64,000 nt of DNA from positions 15,609,423-15,673,422 of the forward strand of contig OY755176.1 in the NCBI GenBank assembly GCA_963576735.1. Direction: 5' to 3'. This DNA is from Bedellia somnulentella. Its lineage: Eukaryota; Arthropoda; Insecta; Lepidoptera; Bedelliidae. The translations under genes were made by a program, and so were the position numbers. Shown here piece after piece: positions 11,839 to 22,499 of the stretch (positions are counted from its first letter, which is position 1; each line of letters starts with the position of its first letter). The notes under the pieces were generated by a model. The model had not been told where the DNA came from and did not search any database. It saw nothing but the letters and a program-made list of their open reading frames with translations.

Positions 11839-11936
11839 CTGCGAGGTAAGGTCCATAATGCAGTCACACAACGCCTCCGGCAGTGGGGTGAACTGGCCTT
11901 GGTATGCCGGTGTCACGATGCAGTCTTCGATGTCAC
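11839..11936 (-). CDS. ko: Storkhead-box protein, exon 2 of 4 visible
   Basis: The exon is 98 bp, bounded on the minus strand by TTTCAG|GTGAC and TCGCAG|GTAATA. It completes the Gly codon left by the upstream exon and then encodes 32 residues beginning DIEDCIVTPAYQGQF and ending CIMDLTSQ. The segment Q-F-x-PL-x-E-x-LC-x-x-I-x-D is the conserved lead-in to the Storkhead winged helix: human STOX1 has a GDVF block followed by QFVPLGEVLCCAISD at this point. The exon ends in phase 0. It is separated from the upstream exon by about 38 kb and from the next one by 4.2 kb. Confidence 0.9.
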
Positions 11937-12112
11937 CTGAAACAATAATTGTAAATATAAATAAGTTGTAGGATATTTCATTTACTTTAATTTCTCAGAG
12001 CTTACGTCGTCTCTGCTCTGACGTTTGATCCAAAGTTGATGCAAGATTGTCAAAGGCGCACTATCAGTCTATAATAAACTATATTCATCGTGTCATTCTA
12101 CTTTTTAATTCA

Positions 12113-12250
12113 AACTCACGTTAGCGCCGTATATCCCTGAAGGGTTACAGAAGTACTCATACTTGTAAACATCAGATGAAATTTATTTACATATAATTCA
12201 CGTAATAGGGAGCAAGCCTATCGCCGCTTTGTACCAATACACTAACACTA
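12113..12250 (-). mobile_element. Family C SINE, 3' half, degenerate
   Basis: The sequence retains ACTCACGTTAGCGCCGTATA, AGTACTCATACTTGTAAACATC and CAAGCCTATCGCCGCTTTGT, blocks found in order in intact family C copies. Confidence 0.5.
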
Positions 12251-12741
12251 CTTACTGAGATTTAATAATAAAGTTTTACAATAAAAAAAAAAATCACGTC
12301 GTTTGCACCCCGTTGTGCGTAGCTATGAAATGTAATATACTGTAAATGTAGTACCAGGACCAATTATTAGAAAATTTACTGCATCATAAGTAAGCCAACA
12401 GCAATTATTGTTGTAATTAGTGAGAAACCAACGGATTAAGTTTCAGAATTTTTTCATTGTAATATACAAATACAGTTATTTTCATTTCTCATTTATCCGC
12501 AGTGATGGAACCTCGTTTGGCGTCGTGCCAACCTTTTTAGATGGCGTGTTTCATCGGAATGCAGCATGCCAAATTAATCCTTCGGACACACGCATTTATT
12601 ATGCTTAACTTGTAGCATATACTTTTCATCGGAAGTGCATTTTGCAAATCTTGTTTTGAAATCGTCTTCGCAAATATCAATTGTAAATTTAAGCTTAACG
12701 ATTTGAAATATTTATGTTTTCATTTGTAAAATATTTATGTT

Positions 12742-12961
12742 TGCTGTGTAGTGTCGGCTTAGAATAGAACTACCCCATTTTTTCCGGAAGGTGTACATAA
12801 GAGGCGACTAACGGTATTGGGTCTTTTAAGGGATTTTTGGGCGATGTGGTTGGGGACCCATCACCAACAACCTTTATTTCACCATCTTTTCCCCGCGCAA
12901 ATTCCAAAAGTGGCTGAGGAATTTCTAATTAGTGAGTATATGTGAGTATATGTATGTATGA
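12742..12961 (+). mobile_element. Family A copy with 3' deletion
   Basis: It begins TGCTGTGTAGTGTCGGCTTA and loses the AGCTCTGGCTACC segment before the GAGTATATG tail. A second small family A 3' fragment (AAGCTCTGGCTACTCCTTTT to GCCGAGAG) follows at 12987-13047. Confidence 0.7.
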
Positions 12962-13427
12962 TTTTCTTTTTAATTTATAAAAGAGACTAAGGAATTTATA
13001 ATTGTGAAGCTCTGGCTACTCCTTTTTGGGATTTATAGCCGAGAGTTTCATTTTGTTTATATGTATGTGGTTATGTTAAATTTGTTTTCTTGGTTTATGC
13101 AGTCAACTGTTTTCCAAAGAGTCTGACTATAGACATAAAATGCTTATTTTTATTCCCACTTTAATAAAAGCTACCAGGTAGTACTGCAGTTCGTGCCAAT
13201 GAAAGTCTCAGAGAGCAAAAATGCGATAAGAAAACACTGTTATCGTAATTATTATTCAAAGCATAAATCAACGTAACACGTAGCGCTAAAACCAAATCGA
13301 ATGAGGAACAAAACAAAAAGTGACTACCAAATATAGAAATACCACTTTCAGATATCTCCGCGCAACACTTAAATTAAGAACTGCGAGAAATCAACAGAAG
13401 TGAGGAAAACAACTTCCAGACTAAAAC

Positions 13428-13557
13428 TTAGCACGAGCGCTATTTTATCGTCACGATATCGGTTAGAATGAGATGATAGTATACGAACCAAGTAAGTGCG
13501 AAAGAGATGGCTGTTTTATACCACGCATATATCTAGTTAAAAAGACGCTCGTACTAG
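13428..13557. mobile_element. Short MITE-like element, second copy
   Basis: It runs from TTAGCACGAGCGCTATTTTA to GACGCTCGTACTAG and matches the insert at 200-329 over its length. Confidence 0.6.
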
Positions 13558-13753
13558 CTATACAGGAAACACATTGTATCGCACATTAAGTACAACAATT
13601 TGTGACAATGCGCCAACAAATAAATATTTAATACGCACGACTTACACTGAACTAGTGCATAGAGATAAATGTAAGTAACGATATGGATATGGTAAGAAAA
13701 TGAGAATATTGAGATCTTACAAAGTTTGATTTCTATTTTACGAGAGAAAATTT

Positions 13754-14190
13754 AGCTGTGTAGTTTCGGCTGAGAATAGCACTTATGTCGCATCAGGCGA
13801 CTAAATGTTATATTTTATGTTATTTGTGACGCGATGTGGCTGGAGACATCAACATACATACATACATATACTCACGGCTATATTTCCCTAGAAGAGGTAA
13901 CCAGAAATAAGGAATTATAATTCCTTAACCACTTTTGGAAGTTGAGTGGGGAAAAGATGGTAAAAATAAATAAATCCAATCAAAAGCTCCAATACCCTTA
14001 GTCGCCTCTTACGACACCCATCGGTAGAAAGGGGTAGCAACATTCTAAGCCGGCACTACACGGCATCAACAATCATTCTTTATTTTATAATCTTTCTTTC
14101 CCCTACTCAACTTCTAAAAGTGGCTGAGACATTTCAGGTTCTGTAACTGTAGCCAACCATTTTTGGGTTATATAGCAGTAAGTATGTATG
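13754..14190 (+). mobile_element. Family A copy split by another family A copy
   Basis: The left half (13754-13853) runs from AGCTGTGTAGTTTCGGCTGA to GGAGACATCAAC. The right half (14064-14190) resumes at CATCAACAATC and runs to a worn tail. The halves are separated by a complete minus-strand member, with CATCAAC repeated at both junctions. Confidence 0.7.
13854..14066 (-). mobile_element. Family A element nested in an older family A copy
   Basis: Minus-strand copy lying inside a plus-strand one. The short CATCAAC direct repeat at both edges marks the insertion. Confidence 0.75.
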
Positions 14191-14371
14191 TTTTGATACA
14201 TGTATATCGAGACACTTATTTAAACATTGAATTGGTTAGTTTTATTTGTGGGATATCATGATGCATTTATTGAGTCTAATAAATAATAAATCCTTAAATT
14301 GGCAAGACTGAGTTATGAAGTTGTAAATGCTTCGGTACTTTTAAATAATGGACTTTGTTCTAGTTCTAGTT

Positions 14372-14613
14372 ACTGCTTAGGATAGCACTACCACATACCT
14401 TCCGGTGGGTGTACGTAAGAAGCAACTAGCGGTATTGGGTGCTTTTAAGGAATTTTTGAGCGATGCGGTTGGAAACTCATCAACAACCTTTATTTTACCA
14501 TCTTTCCCCCACACAACTTTCCAAAAGTGGCTGAGGAATTTCTAATTCCTTAGCTCTGGCTACCCCTTCTAGGGATTTATTGCCGTGAGTATATGTATGT
14601 ATGTATGTATGTA
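14372..14613 (+). mobile_element. Family A element, head diverged
   Basis: It matches family A from TAGCACTACCACATACCTTC to a long (GTAT)n tail; the first ~20 bp differ. Confidence 0.8.
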
Positions 14614-15256
14614 ATGGACTTAACGAAAACTATAATAATATTCACTACTTTTAAAATATTTACCGTTTTGGTTACGTTAAATGTTTAATAATGTGCCAGT
14701 AGTAACTATTTCGTAACCTTAGAGTATTCATGCTCAATAGTTCAAGTTAAATCAAGCTCTTAAGTTAGTCATAAAATAAAATTGTAAAATTTAATTCAGT
14801 TTGGATATTACAGTTTTGAATTACTTAATCTCCCTATTGCGGACGATATATAAAATCGTGAATGAATCAAAAACAAAGTGAGTGTTAAAGTATGAAAAAT
14901 ATCGAAACTTAAATAATTATTGTTTCCGAAAGGTTGCAAATTACTATCAAATTCAACTACGGCCTTCTTTGACTCACTCATATGCACTAATTTATTAATT
15001 TTAGTCTTTTAACTATGTGAAAAACTTTCCAAGACTGATTTTATAAATTATTAAATCACGTGCTGAAACTGTGTAAACTGTGTAAAAATCGAAACGGTGC
15101 GCTACTTTATACTAATGTGAATTTTCTAAGGACTATAATATATTTAATTACTGTGCCAACGGTTAAGAAATGTAACGACAAAAATGATATCAATAGTTTA
15201 AATCTTTTTGTTCATGAAAACCTCATGTGGAGATTATTACTAATAAATAAATGAAT

Positions 15257-15494
15257 GAAAAATTTCGACACAGGCGGGGATCGAACCCGCGACCTCGGGT
15301 GAACGCCCCGACGCTCTGCCAACTGAGCTACCGTGTCAATTGGCTGCCAGTGCGAAATTCTTCTATCCTTTATTTCTTTTACACGTTTAAGTAGTGTTTG
15401 CGTTTCCTACCTCCGAATTATTACTAATTCGAAAGGCCACTTGTCTACCTTTTCAGATAGAATGCAAATGTTGAAAACGCCTAACTATCACATA
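15257..15494 (-). repeat. Left arm of 238-bp near-perfect inverted repeat
   Basis: The arm pairs with 15919-16156, which has exactly the same length. I noticed a single mismatch in the region near AGGATAGAAG. It contains a tRNA-like cloverleaf at 15267-15337. Confidence 0.9.
15267..15337 (-). tRNA. tRNA-like sequence or tRNA pseudogene (71 nt)
   Basis: The sequence folds as a full cloverleaf: acceptor GACACGG with CTGTGTC, D stem GCTC/GAGC, anticodon stem TCGGG/CCCGA, T arm GCGGG-TTCGATC-CCCGC. A-box (TAGCTCAGTTGG) and B-box (GGTTCGATCC) are good. The 7-base anticodon loop is GCGTTCA, which would give anticodon GTT (Asn) but places C at position 33 where U is nearly universal. That, and its place in a repeat, argues for a tRNA-derived repeat head rather than a working tRNA gene. 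Confidence 0.55.
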
Positions 15495-15544
15495 ATTTAA
15501 ATCTTTTTGTTCATGAAAACCTCATGTGGAGATTATTACTAATA

Positions 15545-15912
15545 ACATAAACATAAACATAAACGTTCACGCCGAATATCCCCGAAGGGGTTGGCAGAGG
15601 TACTAATACTTCTGAACATCACGTGACTTTGTCACCTGGTGTTCAGAGTACCCACGTTTTGCATGGACAGTGTTCTCACGTGATAGGGGGCAGGCCTATC
15701 GCCGTTTTGTACGAATACACTGTCACATGACCTAGTACAACTCAGCCATGTGGGTTTCCTCACGATGTTTTCCCTCACCGTTAACAACCATGATAAATTA
15801 ACCACACATATGTCTTTAGAAAAGACAAATTGGTGTAGGCCCGACCCAGGATTTGAACACTAGTCGTTTGCACGATAACCGAGTGTTCTACCCACTGGGC
15901 TATCACGGTTGC
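15545..15912 (-). mobile_element. Family C tRNA-derived SINE, full length
   Basis: On the minus strand it starts with GCAACCGTGATAGCCCAGTG, carries an A-box-like TAGCCCAGTGG and a B-box-like GTTCAAATCC, and ends in a (TTTATG)-rich tail after GGCGTGAACG. It lies in the spacer of the inverted repeat. Confidence 0.85.
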
Positions 15913-15918
15913 TATGTG

Positions 15919-16156
15919 TATGTGATAGTTAGGCGTTTTCAACATTTGCATTCTATCTGAAAAGGTAGACAAGTGGCCTTTCGAATTAGTAATAATTCGG
16001 AGGTAGGAAACGCAAACACTACTTAAACGTGTAAAAGAAATAAAGGAGAGAAGAATTTCGCACTGGCAGCCAATTGACACGGTAGCTCAGTTGGCAGAGC
16101 GTCGGGGCGTTCACCCGAGGTCGCGGGTTCGATCCCCGCCTGTGTCGAAATTTTTC
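15919..16156 (+). repeat. Right arm of 238-bp near-perfect inverted repeat
   Basis: Reverse complement of 15257-15494. The 424-bp spacer holds a second copy of the segment at 15200-15247 (now at 15499-15546) and a minus-strand family C SINE. Confidence 0.9.
16076..16146 (+). tRNA. tRNA-like sequence or tRNA pseudogene, inverted twin
   Basis: It is identical to the cloverleaf at 15267-15337 but on the plus strand, as part of the 238-bp inverted repeat. The same reservation about the anticodon loop applies. Confidence 0.55.
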
Positions 16157-16189
16157 TTTCCTTTATTTATTCTTTATTTATTAATGATA

Positions 16190-16572
16190 CATGAAGACAT
16201 GATAGTCCAGTGGGTAAGAACACCCGCCCGAAAAACAGAAGGGCGTGAGTTCCAATCCTGGGACGGGCCTACACCAATTTGTCTTTTCTAAAGTCATATG
16301 TGTGATTAATTTATCATGGTTGCTAACGGTGAGGGAAAACATCGTGAGGAAACCCACATGGCTGAGTTTTACTTAGTCATGTGACAGTGTATTCGTACAA
16401 AACGGCGATAGGCCTGCCCCCTATCACGTGAGTACACTGTCTAAGCAAAACGTGGGTACCTTCTCTGGAAACTAGATGGCGCTTGCCATGTGAGTTCAGG
16501 AGTATTGGTATCTCTGCCAACCCCTTCGGGGATAAAACGGCGTGAACGTTTATGTTATGTTATGTTATGTTA
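16190..16572 (+). mobile_element. Family C tRNA-derived SINE, full length
   Basis: It begins next to TTAATGATA, has a GATAGTCCAGTGGGTAAG head, a B-box-like GAGTTCCAATCC, and ends in (TGTTA)n followed by TTAATGATA again (16573-16581), a 9-bp target-site duplication. Confidence 0.85.
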
Positions 16573-17043
16573 TTAATGATATCAATAGATTTTTTAATTG
16601 CAAAAGCTACTACAGAATAAAGGAAACCCCAGTCCTATAGAAACGTACTATACAGACATACCCTATTAGCCGTGAAGTGTCGACGCTACTCGACTGCGTA
16701 CATTTCCTCATTAGCGATGTCTCTCATATCTTGGAGATATCTACCGATAGTTCTCTATCTAAGTAGGGAGGATTTAGGAGAACGACTTGCATAGCGGGTA
16801 CATAGTAATAGATATTTACAAAAATCGCTTTTGGAATATACAATAAATGATGATTCTATTTTTCAAGTTCGGTAGACAATGCATAATATAGGCGGAAGTT
16901 CACTTCAATTGATTATTACCTAATGAAACATTCTAAGATATAATGTATAGTTTATAAAATAAATAAAAACTAAGGTGTATATTTAATGGTATGTTTGGTA
17001 AATATAAAATTAATTCGTAATCGTTAAGAATTGCCTATCTTAA

Positions 17044-17219
17044 AAAAATAGGTAAAAAAACTTTTTAAGTTAAACGGTTTTATTATTAACATACAGAGAA
17101 ATGTTTAAGATAAATGTACTAAAAACCTAAAAATAATAATAAAATAGATACAGTCGTGGGAATTATATACATATGCATAGACTAGACTAAAATAAAACCG
17201 TGGGGCACGTCAATTGTCT
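17044..17219. repeat. Left arm of 176-bp inverted repeat
   Basis: It pairs with 17625-17800 over 176 bp with no length difference. The arms flank a 405-bp non-repeated segment and abut a PIF1-type helicase fragment. Confidence 0.9.
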
Positions 17220-17624
17220 TCAATCGTTGATTAAAATGTTTGTTTTGTAATGTTACACTATAATTGGGCAGTTGTTCAACCGACAACGATGGACATGTGA
17301 TAAATAGGGCAGAATGTGGAAACAAGCTAGCAAGCTCGATTATAAGCGAGTTTTAGGGTTTCATAGTGTTGAGCGAGTAGTACTTTTATCATATGTTTTG
17401 TCGATTAAAGACAAACTGCAAGCAGTAATCCGATTCATCGCCAGCCAGCAGTGTAAATTTCCAACGAGAAACTAGTTGAAACATCTCTTTTATTTACATG
17501 GAGTGTATGACTATTGGAATTTCCATGAGCATGAAAATAGTAAGTAATTTCCTCACCGTCTGCGGGCCTACTGTCCAACGACGAATTAAACATTTCTTCT
17601 ATCGCACATAAGTCGATAATTTGT

Positions 17625-17800
17625 AGACAATTGACGTGCCCCACGGTTTTATTTTAGTCTAGTCTATGCATATGTATATAATTCCCACGACTGTATCTAT
17701 TTTATTATTATTTTTAGGTTTTTAGTACATTTATCTTAAACATTTCTCTGTATGTTAATAATAAAACCGTTTAACTTAAAAAGTTTTTTTACCTATTTTT
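17625..17800. repeat. Right arm of 176-bp inverted repeat
   Basis: Reverse complement of 17044-17219. It lies 5 bp beyond the stop of the helicase fragment at 17806-18048, so it is probably the 3' flank of the helicase element that was copied in reverse. Confidence 0.9.
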
Positions 17801-17805
17801 ATTTT

Positions 17806-18048
17806 CTAGTTTTTATTTCGCATTCTGTTTAATTCATATAGTGCTTCATTATTGCAAGGTGTCTTGCCCGTTAGTTTATTGCAGTCCAACTCCTCTATAC
17901 GTAGTCCCTGCAAAGATCTGACTCTACTAAGAGCCACGTAGGCTTGACCTTCTTCAAACAGTTTCGCACCTAAGTATACGACTGCGTAATCCACAGTGCT
18001 GCCCTGCATTTTATGTATTGTAGAAGATGATAGTATTAAAGGCAACAT
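17806..18048 (-). pseudogene. PIF1-type helicase C-terminal fragment (Helitron/Helentron-like)
   Basis: The fragment encodes about 80 residues. It reads [16 protein letters not shown], then [20 protein letters not shown] and LDCNKLTG. The T-I-H-K-M-Q-G and A-Y-V-A-L-S-R-V motifs are the last conserved blocks of PIF1/RecD-type helicases; transposon versions sit at the end of Helitron/Helentron Rep-helicases. The Walker motifs and Rep domain are absent, so it is a remnant. It differs clearly from the helicase remnant in the Helitron at 41 kb, so two helicase-bearing lineages are present. The upstream edge runs into a tandem-repeat tract. Confidence 0.75.
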
Positions 18049-18129
18049 TCTTCTTTTCTAAATTTAAATCTTATATATGCCATTTAGTGGCTGCGCCCAT
18101 CTAAAATATTGAATTGGTATAGTGCACTG

Positions 18130-18510
18130 TATGGCGACCATCTGAGATTTTAATTTTGCATAGTAAATTGTATTCTACTTGGTGAGACCTTTCATTTGAT
18201 ACCCATGTTGATGGGATTGAAATAAAACCTAAGTTATCCGCCATTTTGTAGAGGCCGCCATCTTGGATTTTAATTTTATATAGTACATTGTATTCTACTG
18301 GTTGAGCACATTCATTTGATACCCATATTGATGGGATTGATAAAACCTACGTTATCCGCCATTTTGTAGCGGCCGCCATCTTGGATTTCATTTTTTTTAT
18401 AGTATATTGTTGTATTCTGCTTGTTGAGTCCTGTCATTTGATACCCATATTGATGGGATAAATAAAACCTAAATTATCCGCCATTTTGTAGCGGCGGCCA
18501 TCTTGAATTT
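18130..18510. repeat. Tandem repeat, ~120-bp unit, about three copies
   Basis: The landmarks GCCATCTTGGATTTTAATTT, TTGTATTCTACT, CATTTGATACCCATATTGAT and TTATCCGCCATTTTGTAG recur in the same order at a spacing of about 119-124 bp. The tract lies directly beside the helicase fragment and may be the subterminal part of the same element. Confidence 0.85.
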
Positions 18511-19328
18511 ATAATGATAATGAATAAATATAATTGTATTGTCACCAAAATCCAAAGTGTATACAAAATTTCAGATTAATCGGTTGATAGGAAGAGGGTG
18601 AAATTTGAATTACTAAATTTGACCCAAGAATAAAGAAACAAACGGGGTGAGCTAAATAAAACCGTTTAAAAATACTGTTTATATTCTCTGAGAAAAAGGC
18701 CCTGCAGCTTTCAAAGGTAAATACCAACTGTCTTAATGACAAATAGAATGAAGCATTGGTTCAAAATATATAGTTTCTCCTATTCGCCAACGTCATAAAG
18801 TCTTGCTGGTAATGACAAAGAAAAGGAGAGTTTCAGTCAAAGAAGCAATATTTCTCTAGTTTTATCTCACTGGTATCCGCTACTACTCAGCACTAATTAC
18901 ACTCGTATTTACAGCTGTTAAAGCCTCGTCTGTCCAACATTGTATCACTCACACGTCTTTAGGATTTCTCCGCGTATATTTATGTTGCTTAGATAAGATT
19001 AGACCAATAGATTCAAATTAATCGGGAATATTTACGAAAGGAAGAAGATTTATTCGTATAGGTAACTATTAGTTTACGAACATAGACTGAATGTATGGTT
19101 TATGAAGCAATATGCTTATTGCTTAAAAGTTATGAAAAGTTATGTTGTTATAAAGTTATTTTAAGTTTTAATTAAAGTACTTCATAATAATCAAAGAGAT
19201 ACAATGGGAAATATAACAGTTTTATACTGTCTCACATAAATATGCGTTATACATACATGGACTTAAATAAGGAGCTCAACATAAACCATAAAACTAACCC
19301 AAAAAGTCGGTTTAAATAAAATACTTCA

Positions 19329-19574
19329 CATACATACATATACTCACGGCTATAAATCCCTGGGAGGGGTAGCTAGAGCCAAGGAATTAGAAATTCCTTA
19401 CTCACTTTTGGAAAGTTGATTGGGGAAAAGATGGTGAAGTAAAGGTTGTTGGTGATGGGTCTCCAACCGCATCGCCCAAAAATCCCTTAAATGCCCCAAT
19501 AACGTTAGTCGCCTCTTACGTACACCCACCGGCAGAAATGGAGTAGTGCTATTCTAAGCCGGCACTACACAGCA
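19329..19574 (-). mobile_element. Family A SINE-like element with 11-bp target duplication
   Basis: AAAATACTTCA flanks the copy on both sides (19318-19328 and 19575-19585), fixing its limits at 246 bp. Confidence 0.9.
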
Positions 19575-19690
19575 AAAATACTTCAATACTTTTATAACAT
19601 GACATAAATCACATCACATACATGAACCCTTATTTATGCATAAAAATAGAAAACTGGAAGCTTATTTATATGAAAGAAGCTTAGTTTTGT

Positions 19691-20879
19691 CTTATTGTGT
19701 AACGTTAAAGTAGGTTACCAAGCTCTTATCAACGTAAAGCACTCTTCCAGAGTTTATGCAGCCTGGTAAACTGAAGCAACTTTGGATGCCAGCTTACCAC
19801 TATAGCCTTTGGATACTTGACCCCGTTTTGCTGAAATCTATTGTTCGTTCAATAGTATTGTCAGGATATGATCGTGAATATACCATTAAGGTTTTTATAC
19901 AGACTTGGGTGCCTTATTTATCTTAGTGCTCATATTGTAGCTACCTACCTATACTCACAGCTAATATACCATAAATTAAATTGGTAAGCAGTTCTTCGAA
20001 ATTTGAAATTCCTCCGAAGAATAAAGAAAATAAAGAAGTCGACTGAAGTTTAATTTACATACATAAACATAACATAAACGTTCACGCCGAATATCCCCGA
20101 AGGGGTTGGCAGAGGTACTAATACTTCTGAACATCACGTGACTTTGTCATCTGGTGTTCAGAGTACCCACGTTTTGCATGGACAGTGTACTCACGTGATA
20201 GGGGGCAGGCCTATCGCCGTTTTGTACGAATACACTGTCACATGACTAAGTACAACTCAGCCATGTGGGTTTCCTCACGATGTTTTCCCTCACCGTTAAC
20301 AACCATGATAAATTAACCACACATATGTCTTTAGAAAAGACAAATTGGTGTAGGCCCGACCCAGGATTTGAACACTAGTCGTTTGCACGATAACCGAGTG
20401 TTCTACCCACTGGGCTATCACGGTTGTCAAGTTTAATTTACATTCCTATTTTTGCACAAACTAACTTTATCGAAGTAATAACTCTTATGGCAATGGGAAT
20501 TTATTTTCGTCATAATGCATGTTTGCATTGCATTATCTTCTCCGAATTCCAAGTGCTATAAATCTTTTCCACTACATTGCTAGTATCATAACTTAGAATC
20601 TACCTAGCATCTTCAAATTCATAATATTACCGGAACAGTTTTTATTCTTTTGCAAACAGATCGGTGGCATTCATATGACTGTAAGTCTAGATTGAGCATA
20701 ATAAATTTGTATTTTCATAGTGTACACTTATTTTGTGAGAAGAAAGGTTTGTTTGTAACATAGTTTTTTCAATATTGATAAAATCGCTTTCATTAAAAAC
20801 CTAGGTTATGAAACCAATTACTAAATGACATTAAAAAATCCATCGATTCTATATATTCTAGCGTGTGTTATAGACTTCT
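19691..20879. repeat. Tandem duplication, unit 1 (with SINE insertion)
   Basis: It starts CTTATTGTGTAACG and ends TTATAGACTTCTT. After removing the 368-bp SINE and one 15-bp target repeat, its length is about 806 bp, against 805 bp in unit 2. The units differ at scattered single bases. Confidence 0.9.
20061..20428 (-). mobile_element. Family C tRNA-derived SINE with 15-bp target duplication
   Basis: AAGTTTAATTTACAT lies at 20046-20060 and 20429-20443. The element is 368 bp, with the tRNA-like head at the high-coordinate end and an ATGTTTATG-type tail at the other. It is almost identical to the copy at 15545-15912. Confidence 0.93.
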
Positions 20880-21684
20880 TATTGTGTAACGGCAAAGTAG
20901 GTTACCAAGCTCTTATCAACATAAAGCACTCTTCCAGAGTTTATGCAGCCTGGTAAACTGAAGCAACTTTGGATTCCAGCTTTCCACTATAGCCTTTGGA
21001 TACTTGACCCCGTTTTGCTGAAATCTATTGTTCGTTCAATAGTATTATCAGGATATGATGGTGAATATACCATTAAGGTTTTTATACAGACTTAGGTGCC
21101 TTATTTATTTTAGTGGTCATATTGTAGCTACCTATCTATACTCACTGCTAATATACCATAAATTAAATCGGTAAGCAGTGCTTCGAAATTTTAAATTCCT
21201 CCGAAGAATAAAGAAAATAAAGAAGTCGACTGAAGTTTAATTTACATTCCTATTTTTGCCCAAACTAACTTTATCGAAGTAATAACTCTTATGGCAATGG
21301 GAATTTATTTTCGTCATAATGCATGTTTGCATTGCATTATCTTCTCCAAATTCCAAGTGCTATAAATCTTTTCCACTACATTGCTAGTACCATAACTTAG
21401 AATCTACCTAGCATCTTCAAATTCATAATATTACCGGAACGGTTTTTATTCTTTTGCAAACAGATCTGTGGCATTCATACGACTGTAAGTCTAGATTGAG
21501 CATACTAAATTTGTATTTTCATAGTGTACACAAATTTTGTGAGAAGAAAGGTTTGTTTGTAACATAGTTTTTTCAATATTGATAAAATCGCTTTCATTAA
21601 AAACCTAGGTTATGAAACCAATTACTAAATGACATTAAAAAATCCATCGATTCTATATATTCTAGCGTGTGTTATAGACTTCTT
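20880..21684. repeat. Tandem duplication, unit 2 (empty SINE site)
   Basis: Direct head-to-tail copy of 19691-20879. At about 21235-21249 it has a single AAGTTTAATTTACAT, the un-interrupted insertion site of the SINE in unit 1. Confidence 0.9.
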
Positions 21685-22361
21685 AGATATTTAAAAATTA
21701 GCAGTACCCTTGGTATGTTGGTATGACATAGTATTTAGGTACCTCTTCTTAGTTTGCATATAAGAAGGCTACACGCATACGTAAGGCAATGGCGCCTACG
21801 ATACGATTAGTATGCGTTAGTCTATCACCGGAAGTACTTTCAATCCCTGTCTCGATTACATAAATTAGATTATAACTTAACTATTTCGAAGCTTGGACTA
21901 TCCCTCCATGAGATTATAGCCGTGGTATTATATAGAAAAATATGTAGACCAAACCTGTGTATTTTATACATCAAAATGTGTCGCATAATGCTCAGAAGAA
22001 TAGTCGGTTACTATGATATACGAGATATGCTGACAAAAAAAGGAAGGAAGACAGAAAAATCTCACACACACGAGGTTAAATGTAAAAACTACTAATACCG
22101 CGATGTCAATCTGTAATCGTTTTCACGACAATTTAGTTGCAGACGTTTAGATGAAGCAGGTATTAACTAGCAGCTGACATAGTAATGTCATTGATAATGA
22201 CAGATCTACTAGTCATGTTTATATGTCACGTGATTAGACATACAATCTGCATTCTAAGAAATTATAGACTTAGAGCATATAACATCGTTTGGGAGCAGGG
22301 CGTACTACACGTTAATTAGGATATAGAACTTTCAGATGGGATACTACATAAATATACTCGG

Positions 22362-22425
22362 GTCATAAGTTTTCAAATAAACAAGCAGAGACAATAGATT
22401 GCCACTTTGTACCACACGATCAAAG
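22362..22425 (-). mobile_element. Family B LINE end, degenerate
   Basis: It retains AGCAGAGACAATAGATTGCC and ACTTTGTACCACACGATC, matching the minus strand of family B ends. Confidence 0.4.
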
Positions 22426-22499
22426 TACATCACTTTTACTTCATTAACCTATATTATTATGTTTTTATATAGTTTAAAAAAAAAAAGTAGAGGAAGGTA

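Larger units (their letters stand above)
15183..16588. mobile_element. Composite retroposed block flanked by a 14-bp direct repeat
   Basis: AATGATATCAATAG occurs perfectly at 15183-15196 and 16575-16588. Between them lie a 238-bp inverted repeat with tRNA-like arms, a 48-bp direct repeat and two family C SINEs in opposite orientation. The flanking repeat looks like a single target-site duplication for the whole block, although the right-hand SINE also has its own 9-bp repeat (TTAATGATA). Confidence 0.5.

Noticed and set aside
15267..15337. Functional tRNA-Asn gene
   Set aside because: The cloverleaf is good but position 33 is C instead of U, the base after the anticodon is a pyrimidine, and the sequence sits in a dispersed inverted repeat. 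Kept as tRNA-like only.
18130..18510. CRISPR-like array
   Set aside because: The ~120-bp unit is repeated whole with no alternation of short repeats and unique spacers; it is a tandem satellite in a eukaryotic genome.
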